From the NCBI RefSeq assembly GCF_001189845.1, contig NZ_LFLZ01000023.1, forward strand, positions 1 through 64,000: a stretch of 64,000 bases of DNA, written 5' to 3'. The stretch's first letter is position 1; each line of letters starts with the position of its first letter. Shown here piece by piece: positions 54,497 through 62,787 of this stretch. The notes under the pieces were generated by a model. It searched no databases. It saw only the letters and a program-made list of their open reading frames with translations, and was not told where the DNA came from. A program made the translations under genes and the position numbers. Source of the stretch: Bradyrhizobium tropiciagri (lineage in GTDB: Bacteria; Pseudomonadota; Alphaproteobacteria; Rhizobiales; Xanthobacteraceae).

Positions 54497-54811
54497 TTAG
54501 GCCGCCTTCTTCTTGGAAGCGGGGACGTCGAGCACGCCCATGATGTCGCTTTCCTTCATGATCAGCAGGTCTTCGCCGTCGATCTTGACCTCGGTGCCCG
54601 ACCACTTGCCGAACAGGACGCGGTCGCCGACCTTGACGTCGATGGGGGTCAGCTTGCCGGTCTCGTCGCGGCCACCGGGGCCGACGGCGACGACTTCGCC
54701 CTGCGAGGGCTTTTCCTTGGCACTGTCCGGAATGATGATGCCGCCAGCGGTCTTCTCTTCGGCGTCGATGCGCTTGACCACGACGCGGTCGTGAAGCGGA
54801 CGGAATTTCAT
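54497..54811 (-). CDS. groES: Co-chaperonin GroES
   Basis: 104 aa. The mobile loop (EEKTAGGIIIPDSAKEKP) that contacts GroEL and the GEVVAVGPGGRDETGKL roof region are intact. AGGAGG precedes the ATG. It heads the groESL operon with a 45-base spacer to groEL. Bradyrhizobium usually has several groESL sets, so this may be one of many. Confidence 0.95.
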   Translation of the reverse strand: MKFRPLHDRVVVKRIDAEEKTAGGIIIPDSAKEKPSQGEVVAVGPGGRDETGKLTPIDVKVGDRVLFGKWSGTEVKIDGEDLLIMKESDIMGVLDVPASKKKAA

Positions 54812-54855
54812 GCAGTCCTCCTAAATATTTGCGGATGCTGTAGATTTTTGGAGTG

Positions 54856-54882
54856 TTAGCAGTCCAGCCCAGCGAGTGCCAG
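54856..54882. promoter_or_regulatory. Degenerate CIRCE element (HrcA site)
   Basis: TTAGCAGTC, nine bases, GAGTGCCAG: three mismatches to the CIRCE consensus TTAGCACTC-N9-GAGTGCTAA with exact spacing. It lies just downstream of the predicted RpoH start point, where HrcA binding would block transcription. Confidence 0.7.
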
Positions 54883-54896
54883 ACCGGCTGCGCAGG

Positions 54897-54925
54897 AGAT
54901 AGGCCAAGCCTTCGCGGCGGGCAAG
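54897..54925 (-). promoter_or_regulatory. RpoH (sigma-32) promoter for groESL
   Basis: On the minus strand CTTG (54925-54922), an 18-base spacer and CCTATCT (54903-54897). This fits the alphaproteobacterial heat-shock consensus CTTG-N17/18-CYTATNT. The start would fall near 54890, about 80 bases before groES. Confidence 0.7.
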
Positions 54926-55000
54926 AGCCTCTAGCAGAAAAATTGGCACTCGCAGACGGTCGCTGCCAGGATCATTTCGGCATCCTTAATGCCGGCCCGA

Positions 55001-55011
55001 GGGGGGGGGGG
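55001..55011. repeat. Poly-G tract (about 11 G)
   Basis: An uninterrupted run of about 11 G between the upstream CIRCE-type dyad and the RpoH promoter of groES. Long mononucleotide runs are prone to length error or slippage. Confidence 0.75.
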
Positions 55012-55014
55012 CTA

Positions 55015-55041
55015 TTAGCAGTTGCGGTAAGTTGCTGCTAA
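55015..55041. promoter_or_regulatory. Second CIRCE-geometry dyad
   Basis: TTAGCAG, 13 bases, CTGCTAA. The outer TTAGCA/TGCTAA arms and the 27-bp total length equal CIRCE, but the inner CTC/GAG are not kept. It lies 204 bases before groES and 152 before the usg gene, so it could serve either. Confidence 0.5.
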
Positions 55042-55192
55042 CGCAAGAAATTTCAACAACCTATTAAACATTTGGGCTTGAGATGAGTTAGTCGCGTGCG
55101 TCACATTTCTCTCATGTGAGCGCATCCATTGCCGGTGGTCCGGCGGGGAAGGTCGGCCACCGTGTGAATGCGCTCCGTCACAGGAGGTTGGC

Positions 55193-55483
55193 ATGGTCTC
55201 GCGAGTTGGTGGGGTTGTTTCCGACGATTTCCGGAAGCAGTTGTTGGGGTATGGGCTGACGACGGCGCAAATCCTCTATCGGATGCCGGATCATCCCTCG
55301 TTGCTTCAGACCTATGTCTGGCAGAACTACGACCTGTTTCCGAAATTTCCGGCGCTGCAGGATTTCCTCTCTTTCTGGCAGCGGAAGCTCGAGGGCCCGC
55401 TGTTCTCGGTGACGGTGGCGCATTCCAAGCTGGTCAAGCCGGCCGAACTGCGCGCCGTCGACGGCGTGTTCCGGCTGCATTGA
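55193..55483 (+). CDS. Usg family protein
   Basis: 96 aa. The conserved core LLGYGLTTAQILYRMPDHPS, LLQTYVWQNYDLFPKFPALQ and GPLFSVTVAHSKLVKPAEL is that of rhizobial Usg proteins, named after a gene beside trp genes. No biochemical role is known. It is divergent from groES across the heat-shock control region. AGGAGG precedes the ATG. Confidence 0.88.
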   Translation: MVSRVGGVVSDDFRKQLLGYGLTTAQILYRMPDHPSLLQTYVWQNYDLFPKFPALQDFLSFWQRKLEGPLFSVTVAHSKLVKPAELRAVDGVFRLH

Positions 55484-55595
55484 TCCGCTGAGGGCGCACG
55501 GCAAGGAGGCAAGGCGCGGCGATGCGCCTTTGCCCACCTCGCGCGGCGCGACTTGTGTTAGCCTCCCTCTGCCAGAAAAAGACGGGAGGCGAACA

Positions 55596-56153
55596 ATGGC
55601 CAAGAAGACGGCATCAAGATCCGCAGCCAAGACCGCGGTGAAGAAGAAATGGACTGGGCTCGGCGCCGGTGCCAAGAAATCCTCTGCGCGCAAGACCATC
55701 AAGTCCAAGGGCCGCGTCTCGGCGGCGAAGAAAAGCGCGCCCAAAACAGCAACGACCAAGGCACGGCCGAAGCAGCGCGTCGCCATCAGCCATCACCGCG
55801 AAGAGGACTTCAAGGCCGATGGCTTACGCGCCTACGCCAAGTATCGCGACCTCGGCATCGCAGCCGCCTCGCATGGCCTCGCCCAGGCGCATGTGATCCG
55901 GCTGCAGGGACCGTGCAATCCTGATGAAGTGTCGAAGCTGCACTTCCACGACGTCGATTTCCAGATGGTCTATGTGCTCAAGGGCTGGGTGAAGACCTAC
56001 ATGGAAGGCGAGGGCGAGACGCTGATGAAGCAAGGCAGCGCCTGGACCCAGCCGCCGCGCATCCGGCACATGATCCTGGACTACTCCGACGACGTCGAAC
56101 TGCTGGAAGTGATCCTGCCGGCCGAGTTCAAGACGGTGGAGTTGAAGGCGTAG
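55596..56153 (+). CDS. Cupin-domain protein with histone-H1-like Lys/Ala tail
   Basis: 185 aa. Start at 55596 after GGGAGGC. Residues 1 to about 63 are Lys/Ala/Ser/Thr-rich (AKKTASRSAAKTAVKKKW, KKSAPKTATTKARPKQRV), like the tail of bacterial histone-H1-like proteins. The rest is a small cupin barrel with KLHFHDVDFQMVYVLKGWVK and a metal-type His pair, ending ELLEVILPAEFKTVEL. The cupin alone would be a small-molecule binder or enzyme. The tail should bind nucleic acid or polyanions. Function unknown. Confidence 0.8.
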   Translation: MAKKTASRSAAKTAVKKKWTGLGAGAKKSSARKTIKSKGRVSAAKKSAPKTATTKARPKQRVAISHHREEDFKADGLRAYAKYRDLGIAAASHGLAQAHVIRLQGPCNPDEVSKLHFHDVDFQMVYVLKGWVKTYMEGEGETLMKQGSAWTQPPRIRHMILDYSDDVELLEVILPAEFKTVELKA

Positions 56154-56156
56154 TCC

Positions 56157-56270
56157 CTCGTTCGTCATTCCGGGGCGCGCGCAGCGCGAGCCCGGAATCA
56201 TTTCTCCACTGAGGCTGCGGTCCGATGGATTCCGGGCTCGTCCTTCGGACGCCCCGGAATGACACGGGCA
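56157..56270. repeat. CGTCATTCCGGGGCG dispersed palindrome
   Basis: GTCATTCCGGGGCGCGCGCA on the left and GGACGCCCCGGAATGACAC on the right form long arms, with internal GATTCCGGGCTCG copies. Same family as 14320-14492. Between convergent cupin and tetR genes. Confidence 0.82.
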
Positions 56271-56286
56271 CACGTCGGGACCCGGA

Positions 56287-56868
56287 TCACCGCTCGGCGG
56301 CAGCCCACCTCTGGACACTGACTTCCGCCAGCGCCTCGAATACCGCCGGCGTGCGTTCCAGGCGGGCGATGGTTCGCGCGCCTTCGAGGGCGGCGACCAA
56401 TGCGGCTGCGGTGGAGGATGCACGCGCGGGAGTGAAACCGCACCCCCTGAAATGCTCGGCAACAATCTCGGTCGAGTCGACAAATCCGCGCGCCACCCGT
56501 TTGGTCAGCTCGGCATCGAGCGCGGGTAGCTCGTTCGCCAGATTTTGCATGAGACATCCATACTGGAAGTCAGAGGCCACCATTTCGGCCGCGAATGCGC
56601 GGAAAATCTGCTGAACGAAATTAAGGGCATCACCCGCCGTATTCGCCGAGATGCTCCGCAAAACAGCAATTCTCGCCGCGACGTAATGGTCGATCGCTTC
56701 TTCTGCGAGCTGTGCCTTGCCGCGTGGAAAGTGAAAGTAGAACGATCCCTTGGGCGCACCGCTTTCTGCAATGATCTGGGTCAGTCCAGTCGCAGTGTAG
56801 CCCTGGATGCGAAACAATCGTTCGGCCGTGGCAATCGCGCGAGCGCGGGCGTCAGTCTTACGTGGCAT
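56287..56868 (-). CDS. TetR family regulator
   Basis: 193 aa from ATG 56868 (MPRKTDARARAIATA). Helix-turn-helix: AERLFRIQGYTATGLTQIIA, SGAPKGSFYFHFPRGKAQL. The ligand domain is of the LmrA/YxaF-like type (VAALEGARTIARLERTPAVF). Divergent from the epoxide-hydrolase-like gene with two palindromes between, so it likely represses both. Confidence 0.88.
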   Translation of the reverse strand: MPRKTDARARAIATAERLFRIQGYTATGLTQIIAESGAPKGSFYFHFPRGKAQLAEEAIDHYVAARIAVLRSISANTAGDALNFVQQIFRAFAAEMVASDFQYGCLMQNLANELPALDAELTKRVARGFVDSTEIVAEHFRGCGFTPARASSTAAALVAALEGARTIARLERTPAVFEALAEVSVQRWAAAER

Positions 56869-56901
56869 GCCGCGAAGATAATACGTTTCGCTTGACGCCG
56901 C

Positions 56902-56937
56902 TATGGCGATCGCCATACTATGTGATCACCATAGTAG
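56902..56937. promoter_or_regulatory. Tandem palindromes, probable TetR operators
   Basis: TATGGCGATCGCCATA (56902-56917) is a perfect 16-bp palindrome. It is followed at once by CTATGTGATCACCATAG (56918-56934), a weaker copy with the same TATG-GATC-CATA plan. Both lie in the 81-base gap between the divergent tetR and hydrolase genes. Confidence 0.7.
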
Positions 56938-56949
56938 GAGAGCCCGGCG

Positions 56950-58347
56950 ATGCCCTCCGACCAAATCCCAAGTCAGGAAACGTCCCGACGAGCCGTCCTG
57001 GCGATGGGGGCGGCGGGCCTGGTTGCGGCGTCACTTCGACCGGCATGCGCAAACCCCATAGGAGGAGCTGACTTGAGCGCATCAACGTATGGCGCGGGCA
57101 CGCTGCCCAAAGGGGTCCGCTCGCGCATGATCCCTGGGGTCAACGGCCTCGATGTCCATGTTCTCGAGGCCGGTTACGAAAGTTCCGGCAGGCCGCTCGC
57201 GCTGCTGCTGCACGGCTTCCCGGACCTGGCTTACGGCTGGCGACACCTGATCCCAATTCTGGCTGACGCCGGGTACCATGTCGTGGCGCCCGACCAGCGG
57301 GGTTTTGGCCGCACCACCGGTTGGGTGAACGGCTATGACGCGCCGCTCGAGTCCTTCAGCCTCTTGAACATGACGCGCGACGCCCTCGGATTGGTTTCGG
57401 CGTTGGGATATCGGCGCACGGCAATGCTCGTCGGGCACGACTTCGGCTCGCCGGTGGCGGCCTATTGTGCGCTCGCCCGACCTGACGTGTTTCCCTCGGT
57501 GGTGTTGATGAGCGCACCGTTTCCCGGTCCGCCGGCGTTTCCGTTCAACACCGCGCAAAGCGAGCCATCGTCGGTTCAACCGAACACTGGAAATCAAGGT
57601 TTAGCGGCCGCGCTGGCAGCGCTCGATCCGCCGAGGCAGCATTATCAACAATACCTGAGCACACGGCAGGCGAACGACGACATGTGGCACCCCCCTCAAG
57701 GTCTACACGCGTTTCTTCGCGCATTCTTCCACGTCAAGAGCGCGGACTGGCCGGGAAACAAGCCGCATCCGTTGAAGGCGCCAACCGCAACAGAGCTTGC
57801 ACAAATGCCCACCTATTACGTGATGGATCTCGGCAAGACGATGTCCCAGACCGTCGCTCCATTCCAACCTTCCGCCGCCGAAGTCTCGGCCTGCAAATGG
57901 CTCACCGAGCCGGAGCTTGGCGTGTATACGGAGGAGTACGGCCGCACTGGGTTTCAAGGCGCCCTCATGGCTTATCGCGTCTTTTCCGATCCTGGCCTGA
58001 ACGCTGAGTTGCGCCTGTTTTCGGGCAAGACGATCGATGTCCCGTCGCTCTTCATCGGCGGGGCAAGCGATTGGGGCACCTATGCGGCGCCGGGCGCGCT
58101 CGATCTGATGAGGACGAAGGCGGCGACGAGGATGCGTGGCATCGAGCTGATCGACGGCGCCGGTCACTGGATCCAACAGGAGCAGCCGGATCGGCTCGGC
58201 ACGCTGCTGCTCGCCTTCATCAAGGAGGCGGGTGGGGCGGATCACACCAGCGTTAGGCGGGATGAGTTTGGGTTGAATCGGCTTGGCGCGGTCTTGGTTC
58301 ACCTCTCCCCGGCGGGGAGAGGTCGGATTGCGAAGCAATCCGGGTGA
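56950..58347 (+). CDS. Tat-exported epoxide-hydrolase-like alpha/beta hydrolase
   Basis: 465 aa. A Tat-type signal (TSRRAVLAMGAAGLVAASL, cleavage near ACA) is followed by the alpha/beta hydrolase core: LLLHGFPDLAYGWRHL (HGFP), VGHDFGSPVA with nucleophile Asp164, and DGAGHWIQQEQPDRL with the general-base His. An Asp nucleophile indicates epoxide hydrolase or haloalkane-type chemistry. The last ~15 residues (LVHLSPAGRGRIAKQSG) are read from a dispersed palindrome, so the native end was probably earlier. Under TetR control. Confidence 0.84.
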   Translation: MPSDQIPSQETSRRAVLAMGAAGLVAASLRPACANPIGGADLSASTYGAGTLPKGVRSRMIPGVNGLDVHVLEAGYESSGRPLALLLHGFPDLAYGWRHLIPILADAGYHVVAPDQRGFGRTTGWVNGYDAPLESFSLLNMTRDALGLVSALGYRRTAMLVGHDFGSPVAAYCALARPDVFPSVVLMSAPFPGPPAFPFNTAQSEPSSVQPNTGNQGLAAALAALDPPRQHYQQYLSTRQANDDMWHPPQGLHAFLRAFFHVKSADWPGNKPHPLKAPTATELAQMPTYYVMDLGKTMSQTVAPFQPSAAEVSACKWLTEPELGVYTEEYGRTGFQGALMAYRVFSDPGLNAELRLFSGKTIDVPSLFIGGASDWGTYAAPGALDLMRTKAATRMRGIELIDGAGHWIQQEQPDRLGTLLLAFIKEAGGADHTSVRRDEFGLNRLGAVLVHLSPAGRGRIAKQSG

Positions 58348-58427
58348 GGGCTCTTGCTCTCTCGATGGGCCGTAACCCCGATTTGCTGCGCAAATCGACC
58401 TCTCCCAAGGGAGAGGTGAACTTTCGA
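58301..58427. repeat. GTTCACCTCTCCC composite palindrome
   Basis: GGTTCACCTCTCCCC at the left pairs with GGGAGAGGTGAACTT at the right, with CGGATTGCGAAGCAATCCG and GATTTGCTGCGCAAATC hairpins inside. It overlaps the 3' end of the hydrolase gene. Same family as 8795-8930. Confidence 0.85.
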
Positions 58428-58507
58428 CGCCGTTCCAGCTCAACCTAATCTCATCAGACTCTGGGTCGGGGCATGCCTGTCGTCGCTGTTGAAAATGCGG
58501 CCCGGCC

Positions 58508-59758
58508 TCACGTCATCGCCCCCACGATCGCGCCCATCAGGCACGTCGTCAGCGTGCCCGAGACGACCGATTTCAGCCCGAGCGCGTTGATCTCGTCGCG
58601 CCGCTCGGGCGCCATGATGCCGAGGCCGCCGATCATGATGCCGAGGCTTGCGAAGTTGGCAAAGCCGCACATCGCGTAGAGCATGATCAGCCGCGAGCGC
58701 GGATCGAGCGCGTCGGGGCCGAGCTTCGACAGATCGACATAGGCGATCAGCTCGTTCAGCACGGTCTTGGTGCCCATCAGGCTGCCCGCCGTGATCGCCT
58801 GCGGCCACGGCAGGCCCATCAGCCAGCACACCGGCGCCATGACGTAGCCGAGCAGGCGTTGCAGCGAGATCTTCGCGCCGCTGATCTCCGGCAGCAGGCC
58901 GATGATCGCGTTCGCCAGATACACCAGTGCGACCAGCACCAGCAGCATCGCGATGATGTTCATCAAGAGCTCGAGCCCCGCGGCGGTGCCCTTCACGATC
59001 GCATCCATCGTCGACGACACATGGATATCGGGATCGTCGAGCGACCCGCCGGTGCGTTTGTCCGTTGTCTCCGGGATCATGATCAGGCTGACCAGGATCG
59101 CCGCCGGCGCGCCGAGAACCGAGGCGATGACGAAATGCGCGGGCGCGTCCGGGATCAGCGGTGCGAGCAGCGTGGCATAGAGCACCAGCACGGTGCCGGC
59201 GATCCCGGCCATGCCGCCGGTCATCACCAGAAACAATTCGCTGCGCGTCAGTTGCGCGAGATAGGGGCGGATGAACAGCGGGGCCTCGACCATGCCGAGG
59301 AAGATATTGGCGGCGGTCGAGAGCCCGACCGCGCCGCCGACGCCGAGCGTGCGCTCCAGGATCCAGGCCATGCCGCGCACCACCGGCGGCAACACGCGCC
59401 AATAGAACAGCAGCGTCGTCAGCACGCTCATGACCAGCACGATCGGCAGCGCCTGGAAGGCGAGGATGAAATCCGAGCCCGGCGCCTTGGGATCGAACGG
59501 TGCCGGGCCGCCGCCGACATAGCCGAACACGAAGGCGGTGCCGGCGCGCGTTGCGGCGGCGATGGTGCCGACGGCATCGTTGATCGCGCCGAAGGCCTGC
59601 GTCACCAGCGGCACCTTGATCAGCACCAGCGCGGTGACGACGGTGACCGCGAGCCCGATCGCCGCCTGCCGCAGCGACACTTTTCGGCGATTCTCGCTCA
59701 GCGCCCAGGCGATCACGAGCAACGCCACCACGCCGAACGCCGATTGCAACTGCAGCAT
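58508..59758 (-). CDS. Concentrative nucleoside transporter (NupC/CNT family)
   Basis: 416 aa. Start at 59758 (MLQLQSAFGVVALLV) behind a G-rich site. About ten helices. CNT motifs are FAFQALPIVLVMS-like FILAFQALPIVLVMSVL, STAANIFLGMVEAPLFIRPY, and MTGGMAGIAGTVLVLYA, and the late MCGFANFASLGIMIGGLGIM. It imports nucleosides with H+ or Na+. A lone gene divergent from the MFS exporter. Confidence 0.9.
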   Translation of the reverse strand: MLQLQSAFGVVALLVIAWALSENRRKVSLRQAAIGLAVTVVTALVLIKVPLVTQAFGAINDAVGTIAAATRAGTAFVFGYVGGGPAPFDPKAPGSDFILAFQALPIVLVMSVLTTLLFYWRVLPPVVRGMAWILERTLGVGGAVGLSTAANIFLGMVEAPLFIRPYLAQLTRSELFLVMTGGMAGIAGTVLVLYATLLAPLIPDAPAHFVIASVLGAPAAILVSLIMIPETTDKRTGGSLDDPDIHVSSTMDAIVKGTAAGLELLMNIIAMLLVLVALVYLANAIIGLLPEISGAKISLQRLLGYVMAPVCWLMGLPWPQAITAGSLMGTKTVLNELIAYVDLSKLGPDALDPRSRLIMLYAMCGFANFASLGIMIGGLGIMAPERRDEINALGLKSVVSGTLTTCLMGAIVGAMT

Positions 59759-59874
59759 CACGCCCCCAAGAACCCTCACGCGATTATGGGTGGGGGCCCC
59801 GCGCAGCGCAATGCTGTTGCGCGTTCATCTCGAATCCATTGACAAGTTGCAGGCGCTCGGCCACGCAATCATCC

Positions 59875-61098
59875 ATGTCCTCCGCCACGCCGGCCGGCGC
59901 CCGCGAACTGCTCGGCCGCAGACCATTCCTGTTCTTTCTGTCGTCGCGCAGCCTGTCGCGCTTCTCCAGCCAGATCGGCGCGGTGGCGATCGGCTGGCAG
60001 ATCTATGACCTGACCGGCAGCGCGTTCGACCTCGGCATGGTCGGCCTGGTCCAGTTCCTCCCGACCGCGCTGTTGGTGTTCGTCGCCGGTCACGCCGCCG
60101 ACCGCTTCGAGCGCAAGCGCGTGGTGCAGGCCTGCCAGGTCGCGGAAGCGCTGACCGCATTGTTTCTCGCCGGAAGCACATTTGCCGGCACCATCTCCGA
60201 GATCCAGATCTTCGTCGCGACCTTCGTGCTCGGCATCGCCGGCGCGTTCGAGAGCCCGGCGACCGCGGCGCTGTTGCCACTGATCGCCCCGCAAGGTTCG
60301 CTGCAGCGGGCCACCGCGATCTCGAGCGGCGCAGCGCAGGTCGCGACCATCACCGGGCCCGCGCTCGGCGGCTTTGCCTACGCGCTGATGCCGAGCGCGC
60401 CTTACGGCATCATGATGGTGTTCTGGCTGTTCGGCGCGCTGCTCACCAGTGGCATTGGCCGCTTGCAGCAGGCGGCGGCGAAGAACGGCGAAGTGTCGGA
60501 CGATTTGTTCGCCGGCGTCACTTTCGTGCGCAGCAATCCGGCGATCCTCGGCACCATCTCGCTCGATCTGTTCGCGGTGCTGTTCGGCGGTGTCACCGCG
60601 CTGCTGCCGATCTATGCGCGCGACATCCTGCAAACCGGCCCGCTCGGCCTCGGCATCCTGCGTGCCGCGCCCGCGGTGGGCGCACTGCTGATGACGATGG
60701 TGCTGGCGCGGCACACCATCAATCGCCGCGTCGGCCTGCGCATGTTCCAGGCGGTGATCGTGTTCGGCGTCGCGACGGTGGTGTTCGCGTTGTCGCACTG
60801 GATGTGGCTGTCGGCGCTGGCGCTCGCGGCGCTCGGCGCCGCCGACACGATCAGCGTCGTGATCCGCTTCTCGCTGGTGCAGCTCGCCACCCCCGACGAG
60901 ATGCGCGGCCGCGTCGGCGCGGTGAATTTCCTGTTCATCAACGCGTCGAACCAGCTCGGCCAGTTCGAAAGCGGCGTCACCGCGGCACTGCTCGGCACCG
61001 TGCCGTCAGCCGTGCTCGGCGGCGTCGCCACGGTTGCCGTCGCGCTGCTCTGGATGAAGCTGTTCCCGACGCTGCGGGATGTGGAGAAGCTGGAGTAG
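59875..61098 (+). CDS. MFS transporter (EntS-like MFS_3 type)
   Basis: 407 aa. Start at 59875 (MSSATPAGARELLGRRPF). Twelve predicted helices. The helix 2-3 loop GHAADRFERKRVVQ is the MFS A-like motif, and FESPATAALLPLIAP and RFSLVQLATPDEMRGRVGAV are typical of EntS/MFS_3 exporters. The substrate is unknown. Confidence 0.87.
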   Translation: MSSATPAGARELLGRRPFLFFLSSRSLSRFSSQIGAVAIGWQIYDLTGSAFDLGMVGLVQFLPTALLVFVAGHAADRFERKRVVQACQVAEALTALFLAGSTFAGTISEIQIFVATFVLGIAGAFESPATAALLPLIAPQGSLQRATAISSGAAQVATITGPALGGFAYALMPSAPYGIMMVFWLFGALLTSGIGRLQQAAAKNGEVSDDLFAGVTFVRSNPAILGTISLDLFAVLFGGVTALLPIYARDILQTGPLGLGILRAAPAVGALLMTMVLARHTINRRVGLRMFQAVIVFGVATVVFALSHWMWLSALALAALGAADTISVVIRFSLVQLATPDEMRGRVGAVNFLFINASNQLGQFESGVTAALLGTVPSAVLGGVATVAVALLWMKLFPTLRDVEKLE

Positions 61099-61104
61099 GG
61101 CAGG

Positions 61105-61250
61105 CTCTCTTCACCTCGCCCCGCTTGCGGGGAGAGGTCGACGCGAAGCGGGCGGGTGAGGGGGGCTCTCCGCGAGTTCGTCTCTCACCGTTCTTGTGGA
61201 GAGCCCCCCTCATCCCGACCTTCTCCCCGCACGCGGGGAGAAGGGGAAGA
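61105..61250. repeat. CACCTCGCCCC composite palindrome between MFS and SDR genes
   Basis: Outer arms CTCCCCGCTTGCGGGGAGA-like and CTCCCCGCACGCGGGGAG, with GGGGGGCTCTCC / GGAGAGCCCCCC and TCTCACCGTTCT inside. Between convergent genes. The inner part resembles 1-60 of this window. Confidence 0.85.
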
Positions 61251-62011
61251 TCAGCCCCGCCCCACGAACGGCATCTTGGTCGCCATGACCGTCATGAACA
61301 GCACGTTGGCGTCGAGCGGCAGGCCGGCCATGTAGGCGACGGCGTCGCCGACCGCCTTCGCATCCATGCGCGGCTCGTGCTTGGTGGTGCCGTCGGGCTG
61401 CAGCACGCCGGGGCCGTTGACCATGCGGTCGGTCATCGGGGTCGCGGCGTTGCCGATATCGACCTGGCCGACCGCGATGTCATACATGCGGCCGTCGAGG
61501 TTGGAGGCCTTGGTGAGGCCGGTGATGGCGTGCTTGGTCGAGGTGTAGGCCGCCGAGAACGGCCGCGGCGCGTGCGCCGAGATCGAGCCGTTGTTGATGA
61601 TGCGGCCGCCGCGCGGCGTCTGGTCCTTCATGATGCGGAAGGCGTGCTGGGTGCACAGGAACGGCGCGGTGAGGTTGGTGTTGACGACGGCCTGCCACTG
61701 CTCGAGCGGCAGATCCTCGAAGTTCACCGGCGGCGCGCCCATGCCGGCATTGTTGAACAGCACGTCGAGCCGGCCATAGGTCGCCTTCACCTTGTCGAAC
61801 AGCGCGGCGATCGCAGCCGGATTGGCCATGTCGGCGGTGATGCACAGGCTCTTGCCGGCGGGACCGAGCTTGGCGGTCTCTTCCAGCATCTCCAGGCGGC
61901 GCCCGGCGAGCACCACGGTGTAGCCCTTGTCCATCAATGCGAGCGATGCGGCGCGTCCAACGCCGGTGCGGCGCCGGTCACGAGCGCGATCTTGCTGGTT
62001 GCCTCGGTCAT
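61251..62011 (-). CDS. Short-chain dehydrogenase/reductase, frameshifted near 61969
   Basis: ATG 62011 with an AGAGGA site reads MTEATSKIALVTGA and then derails. The other frame supplies ALMDKGYTVVLAGRRLEML through to ATKMPFVGRG. The join is GGCGCCG-CACCGGC, and one added base restores VTGAGTGVGRAASLALM, the TGxxxGxG dinucleotide site, and a 253-aa protein. LFNNAGMG and AAYTSTKHAITGL give the catalytic Asn and Tyr-x3-Lys. The substrate is unknown. It is downstream of the Anbu gene on the same strand with a 14-base gap. Confidence 0.83.
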
Positions 62012-62025
62012 CTCTCAGTTTCCTC

Positions 62026-62787
62026 TTACTTGGTTTTTGCTTCGGTTTCGTTCTTGTAGGGTGGGCGTGGAATGTTCTGGTGTGCCGCGCGCAGCGCCGC
62101 CGACCAGCGCGAGCGCAGGTCGTGGAAGTAGGGCTCGCCGGCCTCGATGCGATGATTGAGGTCGGCCTCGCAGACGTCGGCGCGCACCACCAGGACGTCG
62201 ATCGGCAGGCCGACGCCGAGGTTGGAGCGCATCGTCGAATCCATCGAGATCAGCCCGGTCTTCAGCGCCTCGTAGAGCTCGACGTCGTAATGCATGGCGC
62301 GGTCGAGCACCGGCTTGCCGTATTTGTGCTCGCCGATCTGCAGATAGGGCGTGTCGGTGGTGCACTCGATGAAATTGCCGGCGGTGTAGACCATGAACAG
62401 GCGCATCCGCGAGCCCTTGATCTGGCCGCCGAACAGGAACGAGACGTCGAACGAGATATCCTCCGAACGCAGCGCTTCGCCCTCGGTGGCGTGCACCGAG
62501 CGGATGGCGCGGCCGATCCGCTGCGCCGCCTGGAACATGGTCGGCGCGTTCATCAGCGTCTCGAGCTCGCCGGTGTGCGGGTCTTCCATACCCTCGGTCA
62601 GGGTCGACAGCACCGACTGGCTGATCGCGAGATTCCCGGCGCTGGCGATCGCCATGATGCGCTCGCCGGGTTTTTCGAAGATGTGCAGCTTGCGGAAGGT
62701 CGAGACGTTGTCGAGGCCGGCATTGGTGCGGGTATCGGCAATCATGACGAGGCCGTCGCGCACCAGAATTCCGCAGCAATAGGTCAT
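62026..62787 (-). CDS. Anbu (proteasome-type peptidase)
   Basis: 253 aa. The true start is ATG 62787, giving MTYCCGILVRDGLVMIADTR with Thr2 as the N-terminal nucleophile once Met is removed. Downstream parts agree with the Anbu/BPH family: RIMAIASAGNLAISQSVL, FLFGGQIKGSRMRLFMVY and MRSNLGVGLPIDVLVVR. The family forms open helical rings related to the proteasome. The usual partners (ATP-grasp, alpha-E, transglutaminase-like genes) are not next to it. Confidence 0.9.
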   Translation of the reverse strand: MTYCCGILVRDGLVMIADTRTNAGLDNVSTFRKLHIFEKPGERIMAIASAGNLAISQSVLSTLTEGMEDPHTGELETLMNAPTMFQAAQRIGRAIRSVHATEGEALRSEDISFDVSFLFGGQIKGSRMRLFMVYTAGNFIECTTDTPYLQIGEHKYGKPVLDRAMHYDVELYEALKTGLISMDSTMRSNLGVGLPIDVLVVRADVCEADLNHRIEAGEPYFHDLRSRWSAALRAAHQNIPRPPYKNETEAKTK

